Shown: positions 19,227 through 28,123, numbered from the stretch's first letter. The stretch is DNA of 64,000 nt from Streptomyces sp. NBC_01446 (GCF_026340095.1 NZ_JAPEPO010000001.1:4122501-4186500); one strand, 5' to 3'. Translations and numbers: made by a program. Notes: generated from the sequence alone by a model not told the origin.

Positions 19227-20177
19227 TCATGCCGTTGGCGGCATTTGGTCAACAGAAAGTGAATTGCGATGGTTTGAGGTAAGAGTGTCCAATGCCCTTG
19301 CTTGTACTTCCCGTTCGGTCGCCGCGGTGATGAACTCGGCGACGCTCTCGTCGCCAACCAGGCTCTGTACAGCGCGGATCGTGTCGGCGGGAAGAGCAAC
19401 CGAATGGGCCTCCTCCACATGCGAGGTGACCGGGCCCTCCGCCAGGTGCCGGTGGAGGTGGCGAGTGGCGAACAGCTTCATGGCACGCGCCAGTTCGGCG
19501 TCGACCGACTGCTGCGCGAGCGGCCGTAGTCTGCGTACGAGCGAGGCCGCCTCGGCCGCTTCAGCGTCCGTCGGGGGCAACGGGCCGAGGTAGCGCGCGA
19601 AGACATGCTCGGTCGTGAACTCCAGGAAACGGGTGGCGATATGCTCGATCTGCCCCCTCAACTCCCTCAGATGAGCGGAGATCGCGGGCAACGGGACGCC
19701 GGACGCGTGCAACTCGGCGGCTACCGCCAGCTCTTGAGGACTCGGCACCAGGAACTCGTCCTTGTGCCCCGGGATCTTCTCCAGGATCCCGAGCGCCACC
19801 GCGTCGGCGATGGCCGCCTCGTCCTCGCTGCCTCCGAACCGTGCCGCGAGATCGGCGCGCGAGATCCGGTCGGCCTCCTCGTCGGTCCACGGCCCGTCCA
19901 CCTCCGCGACCAGGCCGAGCACACCACCGAGCCCACGCCCCGCGTCCCACGCCTCGAGCAGCTCCTTGATCGAGGCCAGGGTGTACCCGCGGTCGAGGAG
20001 GTCGGCGATCTGCCGCAGCCGGGCCAGATGCGTGTCCCCGTACACATTGGCCCTGCCGCGCCGCTCGGGGCGGGGGAGCAGCCCGCGGTCCTGGTAGGCG
20101 CGGATGGTGCGGACCGTGGCGCCGCTGCGGTGCGCCAGGTCCTCGATCCGGTACTCGGCCACAGCCTGTTCCGTCAC
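19227..20177 (-). CDS. MerR-family transcriptional regulator
   Basis: A GTG-initiated 316-residue protein with an N-terminal MerR winged helix-turn-helix (YRIEDLAHRSGATVRTIRAY, DRGLLPRPERRGRANVYGDT, ARLRQIADLLDRGYTLASI) and a longer than usual C-terminal helical effector region of about 230 residues. No Cys metal-binding pattern is visible, so it is not a metal sensor of the classic type. It lies downstream of, and on the same strand as, the hydrolase/SDR/M24 gene set and may control it; that is inference. The 3' end abuts DnaA boxes. Confidence 0.88.
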   Translation of the reverse strand: MTEQAVAEYRIEDLAHRSGATVRTIRAYQDRGLLPRPERRGRANVYGDTHLARLRQIADLLDRGYTLASIKELLEAWDAGRGLGGVLGLVAEVDGPWTDEEADRISRADLAARFGGSEDEAAIADAVALGILEKIPGHKDEFLVPSPQELAVAAELHASGVPLPAISAHLRELRGQIEHIATRFLEFTTEHVFARYLGPLPPTDAEAAEAASLVRRLRPLAQQSVDAELARAMKLFATRHLHRHLAEGPVTSHVEEAHSVALPADTIRAVQSLVGDESVAEFITAATEREVQARALDTLTSNHRNSLSVDQMPPTA

Positions 20178-20277
20178 GCTTCACATCCTTCTGCCGTGCC
20201 TGTGGCCGCCGTGCCTGCGGGAAGGTGGCGCCGACCCGTATCCGGACGTCGACCGCGTGCGGGCCGGACGAAAGTCC

Positions 20278-21222
20278 CTAGGACAGAGCGGTCCGGCCGA
20301 TCGCACCCGCCGCCGACCTGGCCGCGGGCGACTGCGCCAGATACTCGACGGCCTTGCGCAGTGACCCCTCCTGCGAGGGATGGTACGACCGCCGCAGATA
20401 GCGGGGTATCGCCGCACCCAGCTCCCGCCAGCTGGGCAGCAGTCCCTTGCGCACCGCCCTGTTGTGTTCCGCCGGCGAGTAGCGCATCCGTCCGGCGAGC
20501 TGCGGGTCGTGACGTATGAGATACGCCGCGCCCCAGGCCCACAGGTACAGCATCACGGGAGCGGTGACGGACATGCCCGCGAGTCGGCGGGCGTAGCGAG
20601 GCAGGCCCTCGCCGCCGCAGTGCTGGTACATGTCGAACGCGACCGCGCGGTGCTCGACCTCCTCCGCGCCGTGCCAGCGCAGCAGGTCGAGCATGACCTC
20701 GTCCGTGCCCGCCGCGTCGAGCCCTTCGGCGTGCAGCACCCAGTTCCCCAGGACCGCGGTGAACTGCTCGATCGCCGCGACGACGGAGAGGCGGAAGCGC
20801 AGCCACTCCCGGGTGGAGATCGGGGCGCCCAGCGGCGGCCGCTCGCCGAGGAGCTTCTCGAAGAGGAAGTCGACGTGCTTCGTGAAGTCCCCGGTGTCGA
20901 GCCGCTGCGCGGCCAGATGGTCGAGCACGTACGCGTGCTGCACGCTGTGCGTGGCCTCCTGGCCCATGAATCCCTTGACGTCCCCCAGAAGTTCGGGATC
21001 GTCGACGAGCGGCAGGCCTTCCTTGAAGACCTTCACGAACCACCGCTCCCCCGCCGGGAGCAGCAGGTGCAGCACGTTGATGACGTGCGTCGCTGTGGGC
21101 TCGTCCGGTATCCAGTGCAGCGGCGTCGTCTCCCAGTCGAAGGAGACGCGGCGCGGGGTGATCGCGTAGTGCCCGGTGGGCTCCGTGTGTCCGGTGTGCC
21201 CGGTGCTCTCCTCGGTGCTCAC
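20278..21222 (-). CDS. Metal-dependent hydrolase, PF10118 family
   Basis: The 314-residue protein resembles the PF10118 (predicted metal-dependent hydrolase) family, a helical, His/Glu-rich fold recalling ferritin-like carboxylate sites. Visible candidates are MGQEATHSVQHAYVLDHL, AAIEQFTAVLGNW and WHGAEEVEHRAVAFDMY, each giving E and H residues at helical spacing. It starts with GTG at 21222, overlapping the stop of the upstream gene by four bases (GTGA), so translation is coupled. Activity is not established for the family. It is third in the M24-hydrolase/SDR-PF10118 set. Confidence 0.85.
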   Translation of the reverse strand: MSTEESTGHTGHTEPTGHYAITPRRVSFDWETTPLHWIPDEPTATHVINVLHLLLPAGERWFVKVFKEGLPLVDDPELLGDVKGFMGQEATHSVQHAYVLDHLAAQRLDTGDFTKHVDFLFEKLLGERPPLGAPISTREWLRFRLSVVAAIEQFTAVLGNWVLHAEGLDAAGTDEVMLDLLRWHGAEEVEHRAVAFDMYQHCGGEGLPRYARRLAGMSVTAPVMLYLWAWGAAYLIRHDPQLAGRMRYSPAEHNRAVRKGLLPSWRELGAAIPRYLRRSYHPSQEGSLRKAVEYLAQSPAARSAAGAIGRTALS

Positions 21223-23000
21223 AACGGCGGCTCCAAGCGTGCGACGGCGCGCAGGGCCTTGGGCGTGAAGCGGGACATGAGGTGGGCGCCGCGGGCCTCC
21301 GGTGTGACCGGGACGACCGCCTGATTGCGCACGACGGCGGTCAGGATCGCGTCGGCGACCTTCTCCGGCGGGTAGTTGCGCAGGCCGTACAGGCGCGAGG
21401 ACTTCTTCTGGCGGCGCTTCTCCTCCTCGGCGTCGACCCCGGCGAAGCGGGCTGTTGCCGTGATGTTCGTGTTCACGAGGCCGGGACAGATCGCGGAGAC
21501 ACCGATCCCCTGGCCTGCCAGCTCGGCGCGCAGGCACTCGCTGAGCATGAGGACTGCCGCCTTGGACGTGCTGTAGGCGGGCAGCGCCTTGGAGGGCTGG
21601 AATGCCGCGGCGGACGCCGTGTTCACGATGTGGCCGCCCTGTCCGCGCTCGGCCATCTGCTTGCCGAACAGGCGGCAGCCGTGGATGACGCCCCACAGAT
21701 TGACGTCGAGGACCTTCTTCCAGTCCTCCGGCGTGGTGTCGAAGAACGACCCGGACAGGCCGATGCCCGCGTTGTTCACCAGCACGTCGACGATGCCGTA
21801 CTCGGCGGCGACCTTCTCGGCGAGCTTCTCCATGGCCTGTTCGTCGGCGACGTCCACGGTCTCGGCCCATGCCTGAGGGGCGCCTATGAGCTGGGCCATC
21901 TCGGCGGTGCGGGCCGCGCTCTCCGTGTCCCGGTCGACGGCCACCACGCGCGCGCCGGCCTCGGCGAACGCGAAGGCGGTGGCCCGCCCGATGCCGCTTC
22001 CCGCGCCGGTGACCAGCACGAGCTGGCCGCCGAAGCGCTCGGCGTGCTTGCCCGTGGCCTTCGTGCGCTGAGCGGGCACGCCCGCCTCCCGCTCCTCGTT
22101 CGCCAGGACGAATTCGCTGATCCACGCGGACAGTTGATCCGGGCGGGTGCGCGGTACCCAGTGCTTGGCCGGCAGCGTGCGTCGGACCAATCCCGGTGCC
22201 CACAGCTCCAGTTCGTCATAGAGCCGCTCGGACAGGAAGATGTCGCCGAGGGGCAGGACGAGCTGCACCGGCACGTGCGCGTACGCGTCGGCGCGTGGCC
22301 TGCTCAGCCGCGCCCGTACGTTGTCCCGGTAGAGCCAGGCGCCGTGGGCGGCGTCCGAGGGCAGGGACGGCGTCGGGTAGTCGCCCGCCGGCACCTTCTC
22401 CATGCGTTCGAGGATCTTCGGCCAGCGCTTGCCGAGCGGCCCGCGCCAGGCGAGCTCGGGCAGCACGGGCGTGTGCAGCATGTACACGTACCAGGACTTG
22501 GCGCCCTGGCCGAGCAGCTGGCCCACCCTGCGGGGCGTCGGCCGCGCCATGCGCTTCTTGATCCAGTGCCCGAAGTGGTCGAGCGACGGGCCCGACATCG
22601 AGGTGAAGGACGCGATCCTGCCCTCGGTACGCCGGACCGTGGCGAACTCCCAGGACTGCACCGAGCCCCAGTCGTGGCCGACCAGATGGACCGGCTCGTC
22701 CGGGCTGACCGCGTCGGCGACCGCGAGGAAGTCGTCCGTCAGCTTCTCCAGCGTGAACCCGCCGCGCAGCGGCGTCGGCGCCGTCGACCTGCCGTGGCCC
22801 CGCACGTCGTACAGGACCACATGGAAGCGGTCGGCGAGCCGCTCGGCGACCTGCGACCACACCTCCTTGGAGTCCGGGTAGCCGTGCACGAGCACCACCG
22901 TGGGCCGGGTCGGGTCGCCCAGCTCGGCCACGCACAGCTCGATACCGCCCGTGCTCACCCAGCGCTCCCGCGCTCCGGCCAGCCCCTTGAGTTCCGCCAT
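21219..23000 (-). CDS. Alpha/beta hydrolase fused to short-chain dehydrogenase/reductase
   Basis: A two-domain protein of 593 residues. Residues about 1-300 form an alpha/beta hydrolase with the oxyanion region VVLVHGYPDSKEVW and the motif HLVGHDWGSVQSWEF, typical of epoxide-hydrolase-like enzymes (Asp nucleophile in HDWG). Residues about 320-580 form a classical SDR with the NAD(P) motif TGAGSGIGRATAF, NNAGIG, the catalytic Ser in NTASAAAF and the YSTSK pair. This resembles the EphD group of mycobacteria. It probably acts on a hydrophobic epoxide or ester and then on the resulting alcohol or ketone. The ATG at 23000 overlaps the upstream M24 gene stop by one base. Confidence 0.92.
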   Translation of the reverse strand: MAELKGLAGARERWVSTGGIELCVAELGDPTRPTVVLVHGYPDSKEVWSQVAERLADRFHVVLYDVRGHGRSTAPTPLRGGFTLEKLTDDFLAVADAVSPDEPVHLVGHDWGSVQSWEFATVRRTEGRIASFTSMSGPSLDHFGHWIKKRMARPTPRRVGQLLGQGAKSWYVYMLHTPVLPELAWRGPLGKRWPKILERMEKVPAGDYPTPSLPSDAAHGAWLYRDNVRARLSRPRADAYAHVPVQLVLPLGDIFLSERLYDELELWAPGLVRRTLPAKHWVPRTRPDQLSAWISEFVLANEEREAGVPAQRTKATGKHAERFGGQLVLVTGAGSGIGRATAFAFAEAGARVVAVDRDTESAARTAEMAQLIGAPQAWAETVDVADEQAMEKLAEKVAAEYGIVDVLVNNAGIGLSGSFFDTTPEDWKKVLDVNLWGVIHGCRLFGKQMAERGQGGHIVNTASAAAFQPSKALPAYSTSKAAVLMLSECLRAELAGQGIGVSAICPGLVNTNITATARFAGVDAEEEKRRQKKSSRLYGLRNYPPEKVADAILTAVVRNQAVVPVTPEARGAHLMSRFTPKALRAVARLEPPL

Positions 23001-23842
23001 CAGATGCCCTCCGCCCAGCGCCGCACATGCGGCAGATCGTCGTCCAGCCAGAACGCGCTCTGCTCGGGGTCCTTGGAGTCGGTGACGACCAGGATCTCCT
23101 CGAACTTCGCGCCCGTACCCCGGAAGCCGAGGTGCGGCTCCACCGCCCACAGGCCCGGCTGCGGCGGATGGTCGGAGAACTTGTACGGCGACCACAGGGG
23201 GGACCAGCCGTCCCGGTGCCCATGGACCGCGTCGCTCGCGAGCCCCTTCAGGGACTGCGTGCCGAAGCCGAACAGCGTCGGGGAGATCCGGCGCTCCTTG
23301 ACCCGGTCCACCTTGTGCGCGATCACCCCGAACGGGTACGCGCGATGCCGGTTCGCATAGCCCTGGCGGACCATGAGACGGTCCACGTCCTCGTAGATCT
23401 CCCGCAGGGAACGGCGCTCACGGACCTCGCGCACGATCAGCTCGCGATGTGCCTCCAGGTCGGCGAGCAGCTTGTCCTGCACGGGATTGGGGCCGAGCGA
23501 GCCCGAGTAGCCGATGTCCGCCGTACAGCCCTTGTAGACCGGGGCCATGTCGAGGATGAACGGCATCCCCGCCTCCAGCTTCCGGTTCGTCGGGAAGAAC
23601 TGGAGCGGGATCCGGAAGCCGGCGAACGCCGTGCGGTCGCCGAACCAGGCGAACGGCAGATGGAACCAGTCGCGCACCCCGCGCTCCCGCAGCCACTCCC
23701 GCTGCATCCGGGCGGCCTCGCGCTCCGTCACGCCGGGCTTGAGCTGCGCCGCGACCGCCTCCGCGCACTCGTACGCGAGGGACTGGACTTCTCTGAACCC
23801 CCGCAGCTCCGCGGAGAGTTCACGTACCACTGCTGGGGTCAT
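23000..23842 (-). CDS. M24-family (aminopeptidase-like) protein
   Basis: A 280-residue creatinase/aminopeptidase-fold protein. It has the M24 core but no N-terminal creatinase domain. Candidate metal-site stretches are PFILDMAPVYKGCTADIGYSG (two Asp) and GLWAVEPHLGFRGTGAKFEE (Glu), with IAHKVDRV and AVHGHRDGW supplying His. Members of this type are often annotated as Xaa-Pro peptidases, but the substrate is unknown. The ATG at 23842 follows GGTGG and replaces a longer frame whose first 29 residues are Arg/Thr-rich and unlike the family. It heads a set of three translationally coupled genes. Confidence 0.83.
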   Translation of the reverse strand: MTPAVVRELSAELRGFREVQSLAYECAEAVAAQLKPGVTEREAARMQREWLRERGVRDWFHLPFAWFGDRTAFAGFRIPLQFFPTNRKLEAGMPFILDMAPVYKGCTADIGYSGSLGPNPVQDKLLADLEAHRELIVREVRERRSLREIYEDVDRLMVRQGYANRHRAYPFGVIAHKVDRVKERRISPTLFGFGTQSLKGLASDAVHGHRDGWSPLWSPYKFSDHPPQPGLWAVEPHLGFRGTGAKFEEILVVTDSKDPEQSAFWLDDDLPHVRRWAEGI

Positions 23843-24079
23843 GCCACCGTCCGTCCGTGTCCGGGCCGTCGCCGTACGCGCTCGTAACTTGACACTGATG
23901 AATGTGACAATGGTTGGCGGCTGCGTCAAGGGGTGTGCACGGGCGCCGGGGGAAAACTCCGGGAGCTCACGGAGGGCGACTCAGGGAGGAACCCCTAGGG
24001 ACCCGTAGTACTCGAGTCTGAGACGGGGACAAGCCCCTGGTCTGACGATCCGTGTGGTCTGCGCCACTACCTTCGAGGT

Positions 24080-25051
24080 GTGACTGTGATCGCGACCGAA
24101 AGCCTGAGCAAGCGGTTCCCCCGGGTGACCGCGCTTGACCGGCTCTCCATGGACATCGGGCCCGGTGTGACGGGACTCGTCGGAGCCAATGGAGCCGGCA
24201 AGTCCACACTGATCAAGATCCTTCTGGGTCTGTCCCCCGCCACGGAGGGCCGCGCCGCCGTGCTCGGCCTCGACGTGGCCACCGAAGGCGCCGCCATCCG
24301 CGAACGCGTCGGCTACATGCCGGAACACGACTGCCTACCGCCCGACGTCTCGGCCACCGAGTTCGTCGTCCACATGGCGCGCATGTCGGGCCTGCCGCCC
24401 ACCGCGGCCCGCGAGCGCACCGCCGACACCCTCCGCCATGTCGGCCTCTACGAAGAGCGCTACCGCCCCATCGGCGGCTACTCGACGGGCATGAAGCAGC
24501 GCGTGAAGCTCGCGCAGGCTCTTGTCCACGACCCGCAGCTCGTCTTCCTCGACGAACCGACGAACGGTCTCGACCCGGTCGGCCGTGACGACATGCTCGA
24601 CCTGATCCGTCGCGTCCACACCGACTTCGGCATCTCGGTCCTCGTCACCTCGCACCTCCTGGGCGAGCTCGAGCGCACCTGTGACCACGTCGTCGTGGTC
24701 GACGGCGGAAAGCTCCTGCGCTCCAGTTCCACCACGGACTTCACCCAGACCACGACGACGCTGGCGATCGAGGTCACCGACTCCGACGAACACCCGGACG
24801 GCACGCGCGCGTTGCGTGAGGCCTTCGCCCTGCGCGGCATCGAGACCGCGACCGGCGGAGAGCTGCCCGGCGCCGGACACACGGTGCTGATCACCACCCA
24901 GAGCGACGACACCTACGACCTCGTGCGCGACATCGTCGCCGAGCTCGGCCTCGGGCTGATCCGGATGGAACAGCGCAGGCACCACATCGCGGAAGTCTTC
25001 CGCTCAGAGACGGACAACGAGCGGAAGGAGGCGGTCACCCATGGCGGTTGA
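24080..25051 (+). CDS. ABC transporter ATP-binding protein (ABC-2 type exporter)
   Basis: A 323-residue ATPase with Walker A GANGAGKSTL, signature YSTGMKQRVKLAQALVHDP, Walker B LVFLDEPTNGLDPVGRD and switch His in VTSHLLGELE, followed by a C-terminal extension of about 100 residues. It pairs with the permease that overlaps its 3' end by 11 bp. The GTG at 24080 has no Shine-Dalgarno sequence; TACCTT lies six bases upstream, so the messenger is probably leaderless. It opens a four-gene exporter operon. The exported substrate is unknown. Confidence 0.93.
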   Translation: MTVIATESLSKRFPRVTALDRLSMDIGPGVTGLVGANGAGKSTLIKILLGLSPATEGRAAVLGLDVATEGAAIRERVGYMPEHDCLPPDVSATEFVVHMARMSGLPPTAARERTADTLRHVGLYEERYRPIGGYSTGMKQRVKLAQALVHDPQLVFLDEPTNGLDPVGRDDMLDLIRRVHTDFGISVLVTSHLLGELERTCDHVVVVDGGKLLRSSSTTDFTQTTTTLAIEVTDSDEHPDGTRALREAFALRGIETATGGELPGAGHTVLITTQSDDTYDLVRDIVAELGLGLIRMEQRRHHIAEVFRSETDNERKEAVTHGG

Positions 25052-25946
25052 GCAGTCCCTCACCCCCGCCGGTGAGCAGACCCGCATCCACAACATCGGC
25101 TACCGCCACTACGACGGCCCGCGCCTCGGCCGCGCCTACGCCCGCCGCTCGCTCTTCTCCCAGAGCCTGCGCGGCGCCTACGGCCTCGGGCGGTCGGCCA
25201 AGTCCAAAGTGCTGCCGATGCTGCTCTTCGTCGTGATGTGCGTCCCCGCGCTGATCATGGTCGCGGTGGCCGTCACCACCAAGATGAAGGACCTGCCGGT
25301 CGACTACACGCGCTACGCGATCCTCCTGCAGGCCGTCATCGGTCTCTATCTCGCCTCCCAGGCACCTCAGTCCGTCTCGCGCGACCTGCGCTTCAAGACG
25401 GTCCCCCTGTACTTCTCACGCCCCATCGAGCGCGGGGACTACGTCCTGGCGAAATTCGCGGCCATGACCTCCGCCCTCTTCGCCCTCACCGCGGCCCCGC
25501 TGATCGTGCTCTACGTTGGCGCGCTGCTCGCCAAGCTCGACTTCGCCGAACAGACCAAGGGATTCGCCCAGGGACTGGTCTCCGTGGCTCTGCTCTCGCT
25601 GCTCTTCGCCGGCATCGGCCTCGTCGTCTCGGCGGTCACCCCCCGCCGCGGCTTCGGCATCGCCGCCGTCATCGCCGTCATGACCATCTCCTACGGAGCG
25701 GTCTCCACCGTCCAGGCCATCGCCGACTCGCAGGACAACGGCGGCGCGATCACGTGGCTCGGCCTCTTCTCGCCGGTCACCCTCATCGACGGCGTGCAGA
25801 CCGCCTTCCTCGGTGCCACCTCCGCCTTCCCCGGCGGACACGGCCCCTCGACCGGCCAGGGCGTCGTCTATCTGCTCGTCGTGCTCGGACTCATCGCGGG
25901 CTGCTACGGCCTCCTGATGCGCCGCTACCGGAAGGTCGGACTGTGA
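25041..25946 (+). CDS. ABC-2 type exporter permease
   Basis: A 301-residue membrane protein with about six hydrophobic helices. The N-terminus (HNIGYRHYDGPRLGRAYARRS) is a hydrophilic leader. KTVPLYFSRPIERGDYVLAK corresponds to the conserved cytoplasmic loop seen in ABC-2 permeases. It overlaps the preceding ATPase by 11 bp and the following ATPase by four bases (GTGA), so it belongs to the same exporter. Substrate unknown. Confidence 0.9.
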   Translation: MAVEQSLTPAGEQTRIHNIGYRHYDGPRLGRAYARRSLFSQSLRGAYGLGRSAKSKVLPMLLFVVMCVPALIMVAVAVTTKMKDLPVDYTRYAILLQAVIGLYLASQAPQSVSRDLRFKTVPLYFSRPIERGDYVLAKFAAMTSALFALTAAPLIVLYVGALLAKLDFAEQTKGFAQGLVSVALLSLLFAGIGLVVSAVTPRRGFGIAAVIAVMTISYGAVSTVQAIADSQDNGGAITWLGLFSPVTLIDGVQTAFLGATSAFPGGHGPSTGQGVVYLLVVLGLIAGCYGLLMRRYRKVGL

Positions 25947-26854
25947 CCACGATCAACATCGACCACGTATCGCGCTGGTTCGGCAACGTGGTGGCGGTCA
26001 ACGACATCACGATGACGATCTCCCCCGGCGTCACCGGCCTCCTCGGCCCGAACGGCGCGGGAAAATCCACCCTCATCAACATGATGGGCGGCTTCCTCGC
26101 CCCGTCGAACGGAACGGTCACCCTCGACGGGGAGCCGATCTGGCGCAACGAGCAGGTCTACCGCCACATCGGCATCGTCCCCGAGCGCGAGGCGATGTAC
26201 GACTTCCTCACCGGCCGCGAATTCGTCGTCGCCAACGCCGAGTTGCAGGGACTCGGCACGCACGAGGCGCAGAAGGCGCTCGCCACGGTCGAGATGGAGT
26301 ACGCGCAGGACCGCAAGATCTCGACGTACTCCAAGGGCATGCGGCAGCGCGTGAAGATGGCGTCCGCCCTTGTCCACGAGCCGTCCGTGCTGCTGCTCGA
26401 CGAGCCGTTCAACGGCATGGACCCGCGCCAGCGCATGCAGCTCATGGACCTCCTGCGCCGCATGGGCGCCGAGGGCCGCACAGTCCTCTTCTCGTCCCAC
26501 ATCCTCGAAGAGGTCGAGCAGCTCGCCTCCCACATCGAGGTGATCGTCGCCGGGCGCCACGCGGCCGGCGGTGACTTCCGCAAGATCCGCCGCCTGATGA
26601 CCGACCGTCCGCACCGCTACCTCATCCGCTCCAGCGACGACCGCGCCCTCGCGGCCGTGCTGATCGCGGACCCGTCCACCGCGGGCATCGAAGTCGACCT
26701 CAAGGAGGGCGCGTTGCGCGTCCAGGCCGTCGACTTCGGCCGGTTCACCACCCTGCTGCCCCAGGTCGCCAAGGCCCACGGCATCAGACTGCTCACGGTC
26801 TCGCCGTCCGACGAGTCCCTCGAGTCCGTGTTCTCGTATCTGGTCGCGGCGTAG
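25943..26854 (+). CDS. ABC transporter ATP-binding protein, second of the exporter operon
   Basis: A 303-residue ATPase paralogous to the one at 24080, with Walker A GPNGAGKSTLI, signature YSKGMRQRVKMASALVHEP, Walker B VLLLDEPFNGMDPRQR and SSHILEEVEQL. The starting GTG at 25943 overlaps the permease stop. Much longer in-frame sequence upstream is out-of-frame permease DNA and is not part of the gene. Two ATPases and two permeases in a row suggest either a heteromeric exporter or a duplicated pair. Confidence 0.93.
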   Translation: MTTINIDHVSRWFGNVVAVNDITMTISPGVTGLLGPNGAGKSTLINMMGGFLAPSNGTVTLDGEPIWRNEQVYRHIGIVPEREAMYDFLTGREFVVANAELQGLGTHEAQKALATVEMEYAQDRKISTYSKGMRQRVKMASALVHEPSVLLLDEPFNGMDPRQRMQLMDLLRRMGAEGRTVLFSSHILEEVEQLASHIEVIVAGRHAAGGDFRKIRRLMTDRPHRYLIRSSDDRALAAVLIADPSTAGIEVDLKEGALRVQAVDFGRFTTLLPQVAKAHGIRLLTVSPSDESLESVFSYLVAA

Positions 26855-26863
26855 GAGGCCCTG

Positions 26864-27583
26864 ATGTACGACCCCACTGTCGCCCGGCTCACCTACCGAG
26901 CCCTGCTCGGCCGCCGCCGGGCCCTCATCCTGTGTGCCCTGCCCGTCCTGCTCATCGCCATCTCCGCGCTCGTGCGCGGCCTCACCGGAGCGGACGACCA
27001 GATCGCCGCCGACGTCCTGGGCGGGTTCGCGCTCGCCACGATGGTGCCGATCATCGGCGTCATCGCGGGTACGGGCGCGATCGGCCCCGAGATCGACGAC
27101 GGCTCCGTCGTCTACCTCCTCGCGAAGCCGATCAAGCGCCCGACGATCATCTTCACCAAGCTGATCGTCGCCATCGCCGTGACGATGGTGTTCTCCGCGG
27201 TCCCCACGCTCATCGCGGGCCTGATCCTGAACGGGAACGGGCAGCAGATCGCCGTCGCCTACACGATCGCGGCCCTCGTCGCCTCCATCGCGTACGCCGC
27301 GCTCTTCCTGCTCCTCGGCACGATCACGCGCCACGCGGTGGTCTTCGGCCTCGTCTACGCCCTGGTCTGGGAGGCGCTCTTCGGGTCGCTCGTGGCCGGT
27401 GCGCGCACCCTCAGCGTGCAGCAGTGGTCCCTCGCCGTGGCCCACAAGGTGGCGGGCGGCGACCTGATCACCTCGGACGTCGGCCTGCCCCTCGCCACCG
27501 TCCTGCTCGCAGGGGTCACGGTGCTCGCCACCTGGTACGCGGGCCAGAAGCTGCGCACGCTGAAGCTCGCCGGCGAGGAGTGA
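26864..27583 (+). CDS. ABC-2 type exporter permease, second of the operon
   Basis: A 239-residue membrane protein with about six helices. It begins MYDPTVARLTYRALLGRRRA. GPEIDDGSVVYLLAKPIKRP matches the cytoplasmic loop of the first permease (VPLYFSRPIERG), showing common descent although it is shorter and lacks the long N-terminal leader. It starts nine bases after the second ATPase. Substrate unknown. Confidence 0.9.
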   Translation: MYDPTVARLTYRALLGRRRALILCALPVLLIAISALVRGLTGADDQIAADVLGGFALATMVPIIGVIAGTGAIGPEIDDGSVVYLLAKPIKRPTIIFTKLIVAIAVTMVFSAVPTLIAGLILNGNGQQIAVAYTIAALVASIAYAALFLLLGTITRHAVVFGLVYALVWEALFGSLVAGARTLSVQQWSLAVAHKVAGGDLITSDVGLPLATVLLAGVTVLATWYAGQKLRTLKLAGEE

Positions 27584-27642
27584 CGGCTCTTGACAGCGGC
27601 TTCACCCTCCCATCAGGACACTGGTCGGGAGGGTGACCTGTT

Positions 27643-27690
27643 TTCCAGGAGAGCGATCTTCCAGGAGAGCGATCTTCCAGGAGAGCGAAT
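27643..27690. repeat. 16-bp tandem repeat carrying Shine-Dalgarno-like motifs
   Basis: TTCCAGGAGAGCGATC occurs three times head to tail (27643, 27659, 27675; the last has one inserted A). Related pieces (TTCCCAGGAAGCG and TTCCAGGAGGAG) continue to about 27725, where the last AGGAGG serves as the ribosome site of the 74-residue gene. The array therefore presents several AGGAG motifs in the leader. Confidence 0.9.
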
Positions 27691-27728
27691 CGTTCCCAGG
27701 AAGCGGGCCCGTTCCAGGAGGAGTGGAG

Positions 27729-27953
27729 ATGGCGGCGGATCCGGAGCACGAGCGGGACGAGACGTGGGAGGACGTGACCTTCGACGAGGACTTCATACGG
27801 TCCGCCGAGACCACGGAGCCGTCCGCGCGGGCCCGCATGCTCGCCGCCCGCTGGCGGAACGAGTCCCCCGAGCCGCAGCTGTGGCGCTCGGACAAGCCCC
27901 CCGCGGGCTGGTTCTTCAGCCGCGCCCGACGCCGCAAGTGGCGCAGACGCTAG
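27729..27953 (+). CDS. Small acidic/basic protein of 74 residues, unknown function
   Basis: The ATG at 27729 is seven bases after AGGAGG. The protein has an acidic N-terminal half (ADPEHERDETWEDVTFDEDF) and a basic C-terminus (SRARRRKWRRR), with the motif GWFFSRARRRKW. It has no signal peptide or membrane segment. It lies 145 bp after the ABC exporter operon on the same strand and may belong to that transcript. A promoter in the gap is possible. I do not recognise a family; coding is likely from start context and composition. Confidence 0.7.
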   Translation: MAADPEHERDETWEDVTFDEDFIRSAETTEPSARARMLAARWRNESPEPQLWRSDKPPAGWFFSRARRRKWRRR

Positions 27954-28063
27954 CCGCGTGCCGGTTCCGGTTTTATTCGGTGGCACCCAACTCCCAGTAC
28001 GGGCACAGTAGTTCTGTAACCGCGCCGCCCACGGCGCCCGCCTGCTGGGAGAGGAGCGAGACG

Positions 28064-28123
28064 ATGTCGGTCAAGATTCCGTCGAGCTCCCGGCAGGGCA
28101 GCCCACGGCAGGCTCCGGAGTAG
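28064..28123 (+). CDS. Possible 19-residue peptide (doubtful)
   Basis: ATG at 28064 follows AGAGGAGCGAGACG (AGGAG with suitable spacing) and encodes a Ser/Pro/Arg/Gln-rich 19-residue peptide ending at a TAG. The good ribosome site is the only support. It may be a leader peptide or chance. Confidence 0.3.
   Translation: MSVKIPSSSRQGSPRQAPE

Noticed and set aside
21282..23360. 692-codon plus-strand frame opposite the hydrolase-SDR fusion
   Set aside because: Shadow of a gene with clear hydrolase and SDR motifs.
23880..23910. Operator-like repeat TGACA...TGACA upstream of the M24 gene
   Set aside because: Direct repeat of only five bases with no proper palindrome; too weak to list as a regulatory site.
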